Made by a program: the position numbers and the translations under genes
Assembly: GCF_001654455.1 (NCBI RefSeq)
Contig: NZ_CP015772.1
Location: forward strand, 1,116,001-1,180,000
DNA from: Niabella ginsenosidivorans
GTDB lineage: Bacteria; Bacteroidota; Bacteroidia; Chitinophagales; Chitinophagaceae
Length of the DNA stretch: 64,000 nt
Reading direction: 5' to 3'
In this document: positions 63,969-64,000 of the stretch, in pieces
How the letters are laid out: every line of letters begins with the position of its first letter
Position numbering within the stretch: position 1 is the stretch's first letter
Notes under the pieces: model-generated
Told to the model about the DNA's origin: nothing
Seen by the model: only the letters and a program-made list of their open reading frames with translations
Databases searched by the model: none

Positions 63969-64000
63969 ATGCAAAAGACAGCCTATCTAAAAGAATTGAC
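63969..64000 (+). CDS. Start of a gene cut off by the window end
   Basis: An ATG at 63969 opens a frame reading MQKTAYLKEL that continues past the last base. It is preceded by an AT-rich 150 bp with no other gene. Too little is seen to say what it is. Confidence 0.35.
   Translation, partial: MQKTAYLKEL

Noticed and set aside
1-64000. CRISPR arrays and insertion sequences
   Set aside because: No regularly spaced direct repeats with unique spacers and no transposase or integrase gene were seen; the dispersed repeats are irregularly placed.

Overview
The window looks like a chromosomal segment of a Bacteroidota species, most likely of the Chitinophagaceae type. Lineage hints are three GLPGLI-family proteins, two outer-membrane receptors with carboxypeptidase-regulatory domains, a SusA-like amylase, a bacillithiol-type deacetylase (BshB1), a UpxY/NusG-like antiterminator, and A-rich rather than GGAGG-type start regions. 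I assign no species.

Left part (1-35.5 kb), mostly housekeeping. It starts with a 5'-truncated SusA/neopullulanase-like amylase. A tandemly duplicated two-gene module (outer-membrane barrel plus GLPGLI protein) follows on the minus strand. Next come alpha-glucan genes: branching enzyme, a short phosphorylase-like GT35 protein that lacks the PLP lysine, and a lipoprotein amylase. Two isoprenoid genes are interleaved with them: a class I isoprenoid-synthase-like gene and ispH. After these lie a universal stress protein, an HtrA protease, a LuxC-type acyl-CoA reductase divergent from a ferredoxin, ddl, a PASTA protein, a rhodanese, a third GLPGLI protein, the PDH E2 subunit, a CoA-binding protein and YceI. 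The last group is fabH, ruvA, a VOC protein, a fatty acid desaturase, bshB1 and a membrane-anchored alpha/beta hydrolase.

Right part (35.7-63.8 kb), the notable region. A single-gene NusG paralogue precedes a co-oriented gene set of about 26 kb that encodes an extracellular contractile injection system (eCIS). The order is sheath, inner tube, zinc-ribbon protein, disordered protein, DUF4255 cap/terminator and AAA+ ATPase. Then come a small protein, the CIS-tube adaptor, a LysM/gp53-like protein, a spike split into gp27-like and gp5-like genes, PAAR tip, gp25, two baseplate-J-type proteins, and a tail-protein-I-like protein. A parallel beta-helix protein, a glycosyltransferase-methyltransferase fusion and a DUF4157 protein follow. 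The DUF4157 protein has an apparent papain-like Cys-His-Asp C-terminal domain and is the best candidate for the injected effector. There are no capsid, terminase, portal or integrase genes, so this is not a prophage.

The injection locus is cut into blocks by non-coding stretches of 480-700 bp filled with dispersed repeats. One repeat of about 108 bp occurs as an inverted pair around the sheath-to-ATPase block. Another of about 90 bp occurs as a direct pair around the adaptor block, and a further copy sits 16 kb away at 27.8 kb. A tRNA T-arm-like fragment lies just before the cargo end of the locus. No long tape-measure protein and no classical tail-fibre gene were recognised.
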